Translations under genes and position numbers: made by a program
The notes under the pieces: model-generated
The model's database searches: none
What the model was told of the DNA's origin: nothing
The model's input: only the letters and a program-made list of their open reading frames with translations
In this document: piece after piece, positions 17,487-25,319 of the stretch
Position numbering within the stretch: position 1 is the stretch's first letter
Layout of the letters: the number at the start of each line of letters is the position of its first letter
NCBI GenBank assembly: GCA_965279255.1
Contig: OZ257146.1
Span: 1,612,001 to 1,676,000, forward strand
Reading direction: 5' to 3'
DNA: 64,000 nucleotides
Source of the DNA: CAMFLJ01 sp965279255
Lineage (GTDB): Bacteria; Actinomycetota; Acidimicrobiia; Acidimicrobiales; Acidimicrobilacustridaceae

Positions 17487-17981
17487 TCAGAGGAGATCAC
17501 CGCGGAGGTCCTTGCCGTCGAAGCGGACCACGACACAGCTGACCGTGCGGTCCCTGATCTGCCAGGTACCCCAGCTGGGGTAGAGGACCTGCACGTCGTA
17601 CCCGCCGACCCCGAGGCCTCCGTCGATCTCCGGGGGCCAGCGCTCGGCGCACCCGGTGAACGCCTCGTCGATCAGCTGGTCCTCGTCCGGGTACACCCCA
17701 CCCTCGACGTCGAACTCGGCGTAGACCTGGCCTTCGTGGGGCTCGTCGCACGGCTCGCCGTCGACCGCCCGGACGTAGTTCTCAGTCGGATCTCTGAAGG
17801 TCACGCAGTCGCCGACCTGGAGGTGCAGCACCCCGAGCGTGCCCTCGTCGGTGATCTGGCCGGCTTCGTTCCTCGTCGTCAGGTCCATGTCGAGCGTGCC
17901 GAACAGCAGAGCCGCAACGTACGCCGCGCCGCCGGTGAGGAGGAGGACACCCCCACAGATCCACAGAATGGCTCGTCGCAT
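17487..17981 (-). CDS. Septum-formation-domain membrane protein
   Basis: A 164-aa protein with one N-terminal transmembrane helix (residues ~5-27) and an extracytoplasmic domain with LQVGDCVTFRDP, EPCDEPHEGQVYAEFD, a Cys in FTGCAERW and TVSCVVVR. Paired cysteines and the V-G-D-C...P-C-x-x-P-H-x-x-x-V pattern match the actinobacterial septum-formation family, which is named for an actinomycete division role but poorly characterised. It lies 97 bp upstream of the FHA gene on the same strand and might share its transcript. Confidence 0.7.
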   Translation of the reverse strand: MRRAILWICGGVLLLTGGAAYVAALLFGTLDMDLTTRNEAGQITDEGTLGVLHLQVGDCVTFRDPTENYVRAVDGEPCDEPHEGQVYAEFDVEGGVYPDEDQLIDEAFTGCAERWPPEIDGGLGVGGYDVQVLYPSWGTWQIRDRTVSCVVVRFDGKDLRGDLL

Positions 17982-18203
17982 CGCTCCACCCCTCGATCGA
18001 GGCGGTCACGTCATCGGACCACCGCTGAGGCGACGATCACACGACGGACACCGACCGACCATGGGCGCGCGCACAGATTCGTCTGGGTGGTCCGTCCGGC
18101 ACCCTGTGCCGATCGTGCGCAGGTCAGCGAGCGGACTGGCGCTCAGCCGGATCAGGCGGGAGCGATCGTCGTACGCACCACCGCACGTCCTGAGGTCGAC
18201 AAG

Positions 18204-18273
18204 TGGTGGAGGGGAGAGGATTTGCACCTCTGTCTCCGGTTGCCCGGCGCTCTGCTGATTGAGCTACGCCCCC
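18204..18273 (-). other. tRNA-like sequence with encoded CCA but no anticodon loop
   Basis: Read on the minus strand from 18273: an acceptor strand GGGGGCG, TA, a D stem GCTC/GAGC with loop AATCAGCA, then G, a 4-bp stem CCGG closed by the tetraloop GCAA, the variable AGAC, a T stem AGAGG/CCTCT with loop TGCAAAT, acceptor strand CCCCTCC, A, and an encoded CCA. Acceptor pairing is good apart from one C-C mismatch and one G-U. The anticodon arm is five or six bases too short: a GNRA-type tetraloop replaces the seven-base anticodon loop. The D loop lacks the GG pair. It cannot be an ordinary decoding tRNA; it may be a tRNA pseudogene or a tRNA-mimic RNA. It lies in the 361-bp gap between aspD and the septum-formation gene, which otherwise holds nothing I recognise. 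Confidence 0.5.
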
Positions 18274-18342
18274 CGTCGCCGGCGACTCTACGGGAGCGTC
18301 TCGGCGCCCGGCAATGCAGGCACCAAAGATCTCTTCCGCGGC

Positions 18343-19986
18343 TCAGGAACCGCTGTGGGGCACCCCGCCCGCCGCGACGAACTCCGTGACGTACTCCTCC
18401 CCCACGCGGCGCAACGCCTCGCCGATCCGCCGGTAGGCCTCGGCATCGAGGTTGGCCAGCGACACCCTCACCGACCAGGGCGGCCCGTCGAACCCGCCCC
18501 CGTTGAGCAGCACCACGGCCTCCTGCTCGGCGAGGCGGAAGACCACGTCGACCGGCTCGTACCGGTCGGCCACCCACGCCGCGAAGTCGTCGCCGTAGTG
18601 GTGCGCCGCCCACAGGAGCAGGTCGAGCTCGATGTAGTAGCCCGTGTGGAGCGGCACGGGCGGCACGGGCAGGCCCAGCCCGTCGTACAGGTTCTGGAGC
18701 CGCTCGCCGAGCACGGCGGAGAGCTCGACCCGCAGTGAGGTGCCGATCTCCGAGAGGCCGGCGAGGGCGAAGAGCGCCATCTGGGCCTGCTGCGGGGTCG
18801 AGAGCCCGGCGGTGTGGTTCAGGGCGACCTGACGGCTGTCGGCCACCAGGCGCTCCATCAGCGTCATGGCCCCGGGGTCGAGGGAGATCGATCCGTAGCG
18901 TCGGGCGAGCACCTCCTTCACCTCGGGGGCGAGGGCAGCGAGGAGGTCGTCGAAGACGTTGTCGCGGTGGATCGCCACCGTCCCGAGCCGCCACCCGGTC
19001 GCTCCCCACAGCTTCGAGAACGAGTACACGCCGATGGTGTTGCGGGGCAGCCGGCTGAACAACGACCGGTAGCCGTCGACGAAGGGGCCGTAGACGTCGT
19101 CGGTGATGACGAGCAGGTTCGGGTTGCGGGTCTCCACCACCGAGGCGAGGCGCTCCATCGACTCGGGACGCATGGCGACCGATGGCGGGTTGCTGGGGTT
19201 GACCAGGAAGAGCGCCCGGATCGACGGGTCTGCGAGCTTGTCGATCTCGTCGTCGGGGTACTGCCAGGTGTGGCCGACGTCCGGATGGATCTCGGTGGCG
19301 GTCATCTCCACGATGTCGAACCCGTAGCGAGGCAGGCTCGGGATCGCCAGGTAGGGCGTGAACACCGGGCAGCCGATGGCGATGCGGTCACCGGGTGACA
19401 ACAGCCGGTTGGCGACGACGGTCTCGAACACGTCGCACATGGCGGCGGTCGCGCCCTCGACCGCGAACACCTCGACCTCGGGACCGGCTCCGTCGGGGCC
19501 GTAGAGCTCCGCCGCCAGATGGGCCCGCACCACCCGTTCGATCCCACTCAGCATCCTCGGCGGCACCGGGTAGTTGTCGCCCAGCACCGCGTCGGCGAGC
19601 TGGTGGATCCACGCGTCCGGTGTGAGGCCGCTCAGCACCGACCCCTCCACCAGGGTGAACTGCAGCAGGGCGCGGACCGTCTCGTCGCCGACCGTCGCGA
19701 CGTGGGCCTCGAACCGACCTGCCGCCCCGGCCACCGCGGGCATGCCCCCGAGCAGTCCCTGGTCCCACACCCGCCGGCTCTCGGCCACGGCGAAGCGGCC
19801 GAGCTCGAAGAAGGCGTCGCGGGGAGCGGTCACGACCCAGTTCGGGTTGCCCCGGCCGGCACCCAGCGAGACCTGGGCGTCCCTCGCCCTCGCCAGCTCA
19901 CCGAGCCGCGCGGTCAGCTCGAACGGGCTGAGCGTCTCGTACCGCTGCTGGACCTCACGGCTGGTGTGCGGGAGCTCGTTCGACAC
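18343..19986 (-). CDS. aspD: Bifunctional aspartate aminotransferase / L-aspartate beta-decarboxylase
   Basis: A 547-aa fold-type I PLP enzyme. Its length and special N-terminal region (ETLSPFELTARLGELA, GRGNPNWV) match aspartate 4-decarboxylase rather than simple aminotransferases of ~400 aa. PLP-site residues are visible: N264 in LVNPSNPPS, D296/D297 and Y299 in VITDDVYGPF, the Schiff-base K325 in YSFSKLWGATGWRLG and the nearby Arg. It converts aspartate to alanine and CO2 with transaminase side activity, in the cytoplasm. No aspartate-alanine antiporter is adjacent. The next gene downstream in the same orientation is the septum-formation gene, 361 bp away. Confidence 0.87.
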   Translation of the reverse strand: MSNELPHTSREVQQRYETLSPFELTARLGELARARDAQVSLGAGRGNPNWVVTAPRDAFFELGRFAVAESRRVWDQGLLGGMPAVAGAAGRFEAHVATVGDETVRALLQFTLVEGSVLSGLTPDAWIHQLADAVLGDNYPVPPRMLSGIERVVRAHLAAELYGPDGAGPEVEVFAVEGATAAMCDVFETVVANRLLSPGDRIAIGCPVFTPYLAIPSLPRYGFDIVEMTATEIHPDVGHTWQYPDDEIDKLADPSIRALFLVNPSNPPSVAMRPESMERLASVVETRNPNLLVITDDVYGPFVDGYRSLFSRLPRNTIGVYSFSKLWGATGWRLGTVAIHRDNVFDDLLAALAPEVKEVLARRYGSISLDPGAMTLMERLVADSRQVALNHTAGLSTPQQAQMALFALAGLSEIGTSLRVELSAVLGERLQNLYDGLGLPVPPVPLHTGYYIELDLLLWAAHHYGDDFAAWVADRYEPVDVVFRLAEQEAVVLLNGGGFDGPPWSVRVSLANLDAEAYRRIGEALRRVGEEYVTEFVAAGGVPHSGS

Positions 19987-20055
19987 GGGTGGCCTCCTCG
20001 AGGCGATGGCGGGTGGCGGGTGCCGCTGGTCGGCGGCGGTCGATCGAGTGTGGGG

Positions 20056-20847
20056 TCAGCTCGGGCCCCAGCCGAAGATGCCGCCGACCCCGCCGCCGTT
20101 CCAGCCGGCGACGATCCCGACGGCCGAGCCGACGACGACGGCCAGTGCGATCCACAGCCCGTCGGCGGGCAGTCGCATCGGCGTGCGGTCGAGCGACTGC
20201 GGTCGCATCAACACAGCTCCTCCGAAGACACCCAGCGCCCACCCCATGGGGTGCGAGACGTCGAAGATGAGCCCGGAGAGGAGCAGCTGGAAGGCCAGGT
20301 AGCAGGTGACGCCCCACCGCAGCGGGCGCCGCCAGCGGGTGCCGAGGTAGCAGGTCCATGCGCCGAGGCAGGCGAACCCGCCCACCGAGATGCCGAAGTC
20401 GATCGTCCTGGTCATCTCGACGGCGAACGCGCTGGTGCCACTCCGCAGCGGCGCCGTCACCTGCAGGCCGAGGAGCACGCCGCCGATCTGGCCGCCGACG
20501 ACCGTCACGGCGGTGCGCCAGTGCTTGGCCCGGTGCTCGAGCAGCACCACGGCGAAGAGCGTGTACCCGGGGATGAACGAGATGTCGAGCGACCCGCTGA
20601 CCGTGGCCCCGGTGACGAGGGTCCACCAGCGACCGGCCTCGAGCGCCGGCCAGCCGTACCCGATGCGGCGGACCTCCTCGGGGGTCGGGTCGTCGCCCAG
20701 CCAGCGGCGGGCGATCAGGGTGGCGACGATCGGCGCGAGGTACACGCAGATCGACACGCAGTAGTCGACCGGGATGCGCACGATCGTGTGGACGATGCGC
20801 GCCGCCCTGTCGCGCTCGACCCCGCTCCCGGCGTGTGTCGCTCCCAC
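20056..20847 (-). CDS. Rhomboid-like polytopic membrane protein
   Basis: A 263-aa protein with about six hydrophobic helices. EAGRWWTLVTGATVSG resembles the rhomboid L1-loop entry motif. DFGISVGGFACLGA offers a Ser in a G-x-S context, and FDVSHPMGWALGVFGGA offers a His on a later helix, in the order expected for the rhomboid Ser-His dyad. I infer a rhomboid-like intramembrane protease or pseudoprotease. Similarity is limited and the dyad assignment is not certain. It is followed on the same strand by an unrelated 121-aa gene. The start codon is GTG. Confidence 0.5.
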   Translation of the reverse strand: MGATHAGSGVERDRAARIVHTIVRIPVDYCVSICVYLAPIVATLIARRWLGDDPTPEEVRRIGYGWPALEAGRWWTLVTGATVSGSLDISFIPGYTLFAVVLLEHRAKHWRTAVTVVGGQIGGVLLGLQVTAPLRSGTSAFAVEMTRTIDFGISVGGFACLGAWTCYLGTRWRRPLRWGVTCYLAFQLLLSGLIFDVSHPMGWALGVFGGAVLMRPQSLDRTPMRLPADGLWIALAVVVGSAVGIVAGWNGGGVGGIFGWGPS

Positions 20848-20885
20848 CCCGTCATCATGCCCGGTGAGTGGCAGGCGACCCGGGC

Positions 20886-21251
20886 TCAGGTGGTGACGTG
20901 GAGCAGCAGGTCACCCTCGGCGAGGGCGGCGTGCATGCTGTCGAACTGCGCGAGCTCGTTGGCCCGCTGCGCGTCGAGCTCGACCAACGGGATCTCGAGC
21001 TGCCAGGTCTCGCGGAACGTGCCGGCGCGGATGTCCTCGGCGACGAGCTCGGCGAGGTGTCGTGCGGCGCCGTCGAAGAACAGCGTGAGACGGCGACCTT
21101 CCTTGTACTTGCGGCGGTAGTCGATGCCGGGGACGAGGCCGGCGGTCTGCCCCAGGTAGGTGCCATCCCTGGTCACCTCGACGGTGATGATCATCCCGTC
21201 ACGGGTCATGTCAGACCGATTGTCGGCGAAGTTGATGTCGTAGTCGGCCAT
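20886..21251 (-). CDS. Hypothetical protein (121 aa)
   Basis: Soluble, beta-rich-looking N-terminal half (ADYDINFADNRSDM, MIITVEVTRDGTYLG, RRLTLFFDGAARHLAEL) and an acidic C-terminal half ending DLLLHVTT. No family recognised. The ATG at 21251 follows GGGGGG, a good ribosome-binding site; a longer open frame upstream has no comparable signal. It ends 38 bp from the rhomboid-like gene on the same strand and may be co-transcribed with it. Confidence 0.6.
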   Translation of the reverse strand: MADYDINFADNRSDMTRDGMIITVEVTRDGTYLGQTAGLVPGIDYRRKYKEGRRLTLFFDGAARHLAELVAEDIRAGTFRETWQLEIPLVELDAQRANELAQFDSMHAALAEGDLLLHVTT

Positions 21252-21328
21252 GCCCCCCAGGCTAGGCCCACGGAGAGACTTGCCTCGCCGGGTGTCCATT
21301 CGCGCCAGAGAGTGGGACCATGGTGGGG

Positions 21329-21451
21329 ATGACTGCTAGATCACACACACGTTCCCGACGAAAGACGCGAGCTCGCGTCACCAAGCGCTCACTGGCGCGC
21401 CGCGGCCTCAGCCGCTCGCCCGAGAAGAAGGCGGGGCGCCGCGCCTCCTGA
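21329..21451 (+). CDS. Very basic 40-aa protein
   Basis: Starts MTARSHTRSRRKTR and ends SRSPEKKAGRRAS: nearly half of its residues are Arg, Lys or His and it contains no acidic residue except one Glu. It has GGTGGGG before the ATG; an in-frame ATG at 21320 would add three residues. A strong terminator follows 33 bp downstream, supporting a real short transcript. Such proteins bind nucleic acid or ribosomes, but none is recognised here. Confidence 0.5.
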   Translation: MTARSHTRSRRKTRARVTKRSLARRGLSRSPEKKAGRRAS

Positions 21452-21483
21452 TCCTCTCGTAGGCAACCGACCGAAAACCAACG

Positions 21484-21508
21484 AACCCCAGGCCTCTGGC
21501 CTGGGGTT
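21484..21508 (+). terminator. Strong Rho-independent terminator
   Basis: An 11-bp perfect stem (AACCCCAGGCC / GGCCTGGGGTT) with a TCT loop followed by TCGTG, downstream of the 40-aa basic ORF. It is nearly identical, including both flanks, to the terminator at 27966-27990, so both copies belong to one repeated terminator cassette. Confidence 0.8.
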
Positions 21509-21634
21509 TCGTGCTGTCGGCCCCCTGTCGAGCTGAACCGTTCACGGCCCGCGCCCTCGCCGCCGAGCCGTCGGCCGCATCCCCCTCTCGTGCACGGCGG
21601 AGCACCGGTCGGCGCCGCCACGCCTCCCCGGGAC

Positions 21635-21677
21635 CCCGGTCGGGGCAGGCCTCACCAGAGGTGACGCCCCGACCGGG
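21635..21677. repeat. Large nested inverted repeat
   Basis: Perfect 12-bp arms CCCGGTCGGGGC (21635-21646) and GCCCCGACCGGG (21666-21677). The 19-base loop itself contains TCACC-AGA-GGTGA. It sits in the ~500-bp gap between the basic ORF and the F420-type oxidoreductase gene. Outside this hairpin and the terminator I see nothing else in that gap. It could be a terminator, a protein-binding palindrome or a structured 5' region. Confidence 0.6.
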
Positions 21678-21951
21678 CTCACCGTCATCAGGTCGGTCGA
21701 CGACCTGAATTCTCCAGTCCCACCGATATGGTGCGATCAGACGCGGTACGACCCCGTGAGCGTCTGGCTGCGAGCGATCCGGTCACGGGAGCGGTGCTCC
21801 GGACCTCGGCAGCGCGTCGATTCGACGTCACCGGAGGTCTGCCGCGAATGACCGTTGAGGTCCTCCACCACAGACGGCAGCCCCGTGGGTCCGACGCGTC
21901 CACCACGGGCACTCAGCGTCTGTCCCGAACCCTCGAACGCAAGGAGCCGAC

Positions 21952-22596
21952 ATGAAGATCGGAATCATCGGAGCAGGCAACATCGGCGGCAACCTCACGC
22001 GCCGTCTGACCTCACTGGGCCACGAGGTCGCGGTCGCCAACTCGCGGAACCCCGACACCCTGACCGACCTGGCGGCCGAGACAGGGGCCACGGCCGTCCC
22101 GGCCCGAGAGGCGTCGGCAGGAGCCGACATCGTCGTGGTCACCATCCCGATGAAGGCCGTCCCCGATCTGCCCGCTGACCTCCTCGACGGTGCCGCCGCC
22201 GACGTGGTCGTCATCGACACGTGCAACTACTACCCCCAGCAGCGCGACGGCCGCATCAGCGAGATCGAGGAGGGGATGACCGAGAGCAGCTGGGTCGAAC
22301 AGCATCTCGGAGTCTCGGTGGTCAAGGCCTTCAACGGCATCCTTGCCGACCACCTCCTGACCGCCGGGCGTCCCCAGGGGGCCGAGGGTCGGATCGCCCT
22401 CCCCGTCGCCGGCGACGACGCCGCCGCCAAGGCCGTCGCCATGGAGCTCGTCGACTCCCTCGGCTTCGGAGGCCTGACCGACTCGTGGCGGCAACAGCCG
22501 GGCACACCCGCCTACGGTGCCGACGCCGATGCTGCCGGACTGCGCGAGGCCCTCGCCGCCGCCAGCCCGGAACGTGGGCCCGACTGGCGAGCATGA
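21952..22596 (+). CDS. F420-dependent NADP oxidoreductase family protein
   Basis: A 214-aa Rossmann protein beginning MKIGIIGAGNIGGNLTRRL, a dinucleotide-binding loop, with VVVTIPMKAVPDL, VIDTCNYYP and VVKAFNGILADHL, the pattern of the NADPH-F420 reductase / NADP oxidoreductase coenzyme F420-dependent family (IPR-type 'F420_oxidored'). It probably moves hydride between NADPH and a deazaflavin or a substrate. F420 dependence is plausible for an actinobacterium but not proved by the sequence. GGAG is placed six bases before the ATG. MscS follows. Confidence 0.78.
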   Translation: MKIGIIGAGNIGGNLTRRLTSLGHEVAVANSRNPDTLTDLAAETGATAVPAREASAGADIVVVTIPMKAVPDLPADLLDGAAADVVVIDTCNYYPQQRDGRISEIEEGMTESSWVEQHLGVSVVKAFNGILADHLLTAGRPQGAEGRIALPVAGDDAAAKAVAMELVDSLGFGGLTDSWRQQPGTPAYGADADAAGLREALAAASPERGPDWRA

Positions 22597-22660
22597 CCGA
22601 CCTGGCGCCGCCGCCGCGGCACCGGTCCGCCGTGGGGACACGACCGACGCCCCGGCACAG

Positions 22661-23539
22661 ATGGGCGCCATGGCCTTCCACGACCTGAAGGACTGGCTGA
22701 CGAACGGGCTCCTCCCCACGGTGGTGTTGGCCCTCGGCACCCTCCTGTTCGTCCGCTTCGTCCAGTGGATCGGGGCCCGGTACCGGTCGAACCTCGACAC
22801 ACAGATCCGCAGCACCATCGAAGCGGGCCACGTGCCGTCAGAACAGGTGAAGCGTTCGAGGGCCGTCGCCGAGGTGCTCGAGTGGTCGGCGGTCACCCTC
22901 ACCTACATCGTGGCGGTGCTGCTCGCCATCCGGCAGGTGGGCATCCCGCTCACGACCCTGGTGGCTCCGGCCACCGTGGTCGGTGTCGCGCTCGGCTTCG
23001 GAGCCCAACAGGTCGTCGGCGACCTGCTCGCCGGGTTCTTCCTCTTCTCCGAGCGCCAGTTCGGCATCGGTGACCTCATCCGGCTCTCCCCACCGGGTCA
23101 GCTCTCGGGAGTCACCGGAACCGTCGAGCAACTGACCCTCCGGGTCACCAAGCTGCGCACCGTCTCGGGCGAGTTCGTCGTCGTGCCCAACAGCGCGCTG
23201 CGCCAGGTGACGAACCTCTCGAAGGACTGGTCGCGCGTCGTGCTCGACATCCCCGTTCCCGCCGCGGAGGACCTCGGCGTCGCCACCGAGACCCTGAGGG
23301 CGGCGGCCGACGGCCTCGCCAACGACGAGGACTGGGCCGGGCTGCTGCTCGGACGGCCGGTGATCGCGGGAGTCGAGACGATCGACGTGGGCTACGTGCG
23401 CCTCCGGCTGGTCGTGCGCACCCAGCCGGGCCGGCAGTTCGATGTCAGCCGGGAGCTGCGGTTCCGTTGTGCCTCCGCGCTGCAGCAGGCCGGCATCGTG
23501 GCGGCCCCGCTGACCGAGGCGACGACGGAGCCCTCGTGA
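22661..23539 (+). CDS. mscS: MscS-family mechanosensitive channel
   Basis: A 292-aa small MscS-type channel. Hydrophobic helices cover residues ~12-35, ~65-88 and ~90-125. The pore helix region VVGVALGFGAQQVVGDLLAGFF is the MscS TM3 signature, followed by the beta domain (IRLSPPGQLSGVTGTVEQLTLRVTKLR, VVVPNSALRQVTNLSKDW). It would open on membrane tension to relieve hypo-osmotic shock. Start is ATG 22661; an alternative ATG lies at 22670. Its stop overlaps the next GTG, so the two are coupled. Confidence 0.87.
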   Translation: MGAMAFHDLKDWLTNGLLPTVVLALGTLLFVRFVQWIGARYRSNLDTQIRSTIEAGHVPSEQVKRSRAVAEVLEWSAVTLTYIVAVLLAIRQVGIPLTTLVAPATVVGVALGFGAQQVVGDLLAGFFLFSERQFGIGDLIRLSPPGQLSGVTGTVEQLTLRVTKLRTVSGEFVVVPNSALRQVTNLSKDWSRVVLDIPVPAAEDLGVATETLRAAADGLANDEDWAGLLLGRPVIAGVETIDVGYVRLRLVVRTQPGRQFDVSRELRFRCASALQQAGIVAAPLTEATTEPS

Positions 23540-23937
23540 CGTCGAGCTCGATCTGGAAGCAGCTCGCCCGGCCGATCAGCTCCCGAGTCCTCGTCCGGCG
23601 ATCGACGCTGCTGATGTTCGTGGCCTTCCTCGTGCTGGGCTACCTCTACCTCGCGGTTCGGACACCGTCGCCGACGAGCCTCCCGACCTCCACCGGCATG
23701 ACCTCGACCACGACCACCACGACCGTCTCCCCCGACAGCACGGACACGACGGACACGACGGGCCCCACCACGTCGATCACCGATCCGACGACGGCTCCCG
23801 CCCCTGATCCAACGGGCACCTCGTCGACCACGACTTCGACAGCGACGCCGAGGTCGACGACCTCCAGCACCCCTGCGCCCGGCGCCGCGAGCACCTCGAC
23901 CGTCGATCCCAGCACGAGCACCGTCACCCCACGCTGA
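23536..23937 (+). CDS. Single-pass membrane protein with Thr/Ser/Pro-rich extracellular tail
   Basis: A 133-aa protein. Residues ~20-45 form one transmembrane helix (LLMFVAFLVLGYLYLAV) after a basic N-terminus. The rest is a low-complexity stretch of Thr, Ser, Pro and Asp typical of an O-glycosylated or disordered stalk. The GTG start overlaps the MscS stop, so it is translated with the channel. It could be a channel-associated accessory protein (inference only). No enzymatic domain is seen. Confidence 0.62.
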   Translation: MTSSSIWKQLARPISSRVLVRRSTLLMFVAFLVLGYLYLAVRTPSPTSLPTSTGMTSTTTTTTVSPDSTDTTDTTGPTTSITDPTTAPAPDPTGTSSTTTSTATPRSTTSSTPAPGAASTSTVDPSTSTVTPR

Positions 23938-24000
23938 CGGGTAGGACACCTTCGTGACGCCGGCGGCGGGGTCGAGGCGCGCTCGTCGGCGCGCTCCGGC

Positions 24001-25239
24001 TCAGTGGCGGTTGTTGTGTTCGACGGCCGAGGTGAGAGCGGGAGAGAGGTCGCCGCGATCGGTCACCACGATGTGGTCGGTCCCCAGCCAGGTCGACATC
24101 GTCTCGAGCTCGGACGCGATCGCGACGGCGGCCTCGTCGGGGTCCACGCCCGGCTCCGCGTGAGAGGCGAGCACTCGCAGGGCGCCGACCTGCCGGTCGG
24201 CCTTGAGGTCGAGTCGGCCCACCAGCCGGTCGCCGAGGAGGACGGGCAGGACGTAGTAGCCGTACCGGCGCTCGGTCGCCGGTGTGTAGATCTCGATCCG
24301 GTACGTGAACCCGAACAGCCGCTCGGTGCGGGCACGGTCCCAGATGAGCGAGTCGAAGGGCGACAGGAGCGTGGCGTGGGTACGCCGAGGGCGGGTGGGC
24401 GCCACTCGTCGACGGACGTAGCCGGGCTCGGACCACCCCTCGACGTCGACCGGGATCAGCTCCCCGGCCTCCACGAGCTCACGCACGCCCGTCTTTGCTT
24501 CAGCGGTGCGGATGCGGAAGTAGTCAGCGAGGTCGCGAACGGTGGCCACCCCGAGGGCGTCGGCGGCGACGCTGAGCAACCCTCGCCGGGCGTCCTCGGC
24601 GGTCGGTGTGGGTGCGGCCAGGATCTCGGCGGGAAGCGTGCGTTCCGGGAGGTCGTAGACGCGCTCGAACGACGGCGTCCGCCATGCGGCGAGCTGCCCG
24701 CGCTCGAAGAGGTGCTCCAGGGCCTGGCGGCCGACGCTGCGCCGGTCCCACCACTCGCCGTCGCGACGGCGTGGTTCGTCAAGCATCGCCGCCGACAGCG
24801 GCCCGCGTCGGGCGACCTCGGTGAGAACCGCGTCGATGTAGTCGGCGTGCTCGCTCGCCCAGGTGGCGATGCGCGCCGCGTGCGCCGGCTGTTCTCCGTA
24901 GCTGCCGCCCCGGTCCATCCGCCAACGGAGCAACGGATGGAGCGCCACTGGTTGGACCGACGCCATGTGGCCCCAGTACTCGAACAGCGGCCCCCGCTGA
25001 CCCGCGAGCCGGTGGAGGTGGTCACGGTCGAACGGACCGAGACGAGCGAACAACACGAGGTACTGCGTGCGGGCCAGGACGTTCACCGCGTCGAGTTGCA
25101 GCACGCCCAGCCGCTCGACCGCGGCCTGCACCCGGGCTCTGCTCGCGTTTCCCGGCCGACGGGCACGATCGAGGCCCTGCGCGGCGATCGCCAACCGTCG
25201 GGCCTCCCGAGCCGAGAGCGTGTCGCGTGCTGGGGTCAC
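24001..25239 (-). CDS. ycaQ: YcaQ/AlkZ-family winged-helix DNA glycosylase
   Basis: A 412-aa protein of the HTH_42 family that includes AlkZ and E. coli YcaQ, which excise bulky alkylated bases and unhook interstrand crosslinks. Visible marks: LSAREARRLAIAAQGL at the start, VERLGVLQLDAVNVLARTQYL carrying the catalytic Gln-x-Asp-type motif (QLD), FEYWGHMASVQPVALHPLLRWRM, and the C-terminal PFDSLIWDRARTERLFGFTYRIEIYTPATERRYGYY, given here only as the region of residues ~290-325. Length is normal. It diverges from the DUF3516 helicase with an 80-bp shared promoter region. Confidence 0.85.
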   Translation of the reverse strand: MTPARDTLSAREARRLAIAAQGLDRARRPGNASRARVQAAVERLGVLQLDAVNVLARTQYLVLFARLGPFDRDHLHRLAGQRGPLFEYWGHMASVQPVALHPLLRWRMDRGGSYGEQPAHAARIATWASEHADYIDAVLTEVARRGPLSAAMLDEPRRRDGEWWDRRSVGRQALEHLFERGQLAAWRTPSFERVYDLPERTLPAEILAAPTPTAEDARRGLLSVAADALGVATVRDLADYFRIRTAEAKTGVRELVEAGELIPVDVEGWSEPGYVRRRVAPTRPRRTHATLLSPFDSLIWDRARTERLFGFTYRIEIYTPATERRYGYYVLPVLLGDRLVGRLDLKADRQVGALRVLASHAEPGVDPDEAAVAIASELETMSTWLGTDHIVVTDRGDLSPALTSAVEHNNRH

Positions 25240-25319
25240 GAGCGGCGAGCGTAGGTCGCCGTCCCGGGCCGCAGTCCCAGCAGTCCGGGCCCAGCGTCAG
25301 GTCGCTCGACCTCCCCACG

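Noticed and set aside
21728..21955. 75-codon ORF ending in the ATGA of the F420-type oxidoreductase gene
   Set aside because: The overlap looked like coupling, but the frame has no ribosome-binding site, is Arg-rich and covers the likely promoter.
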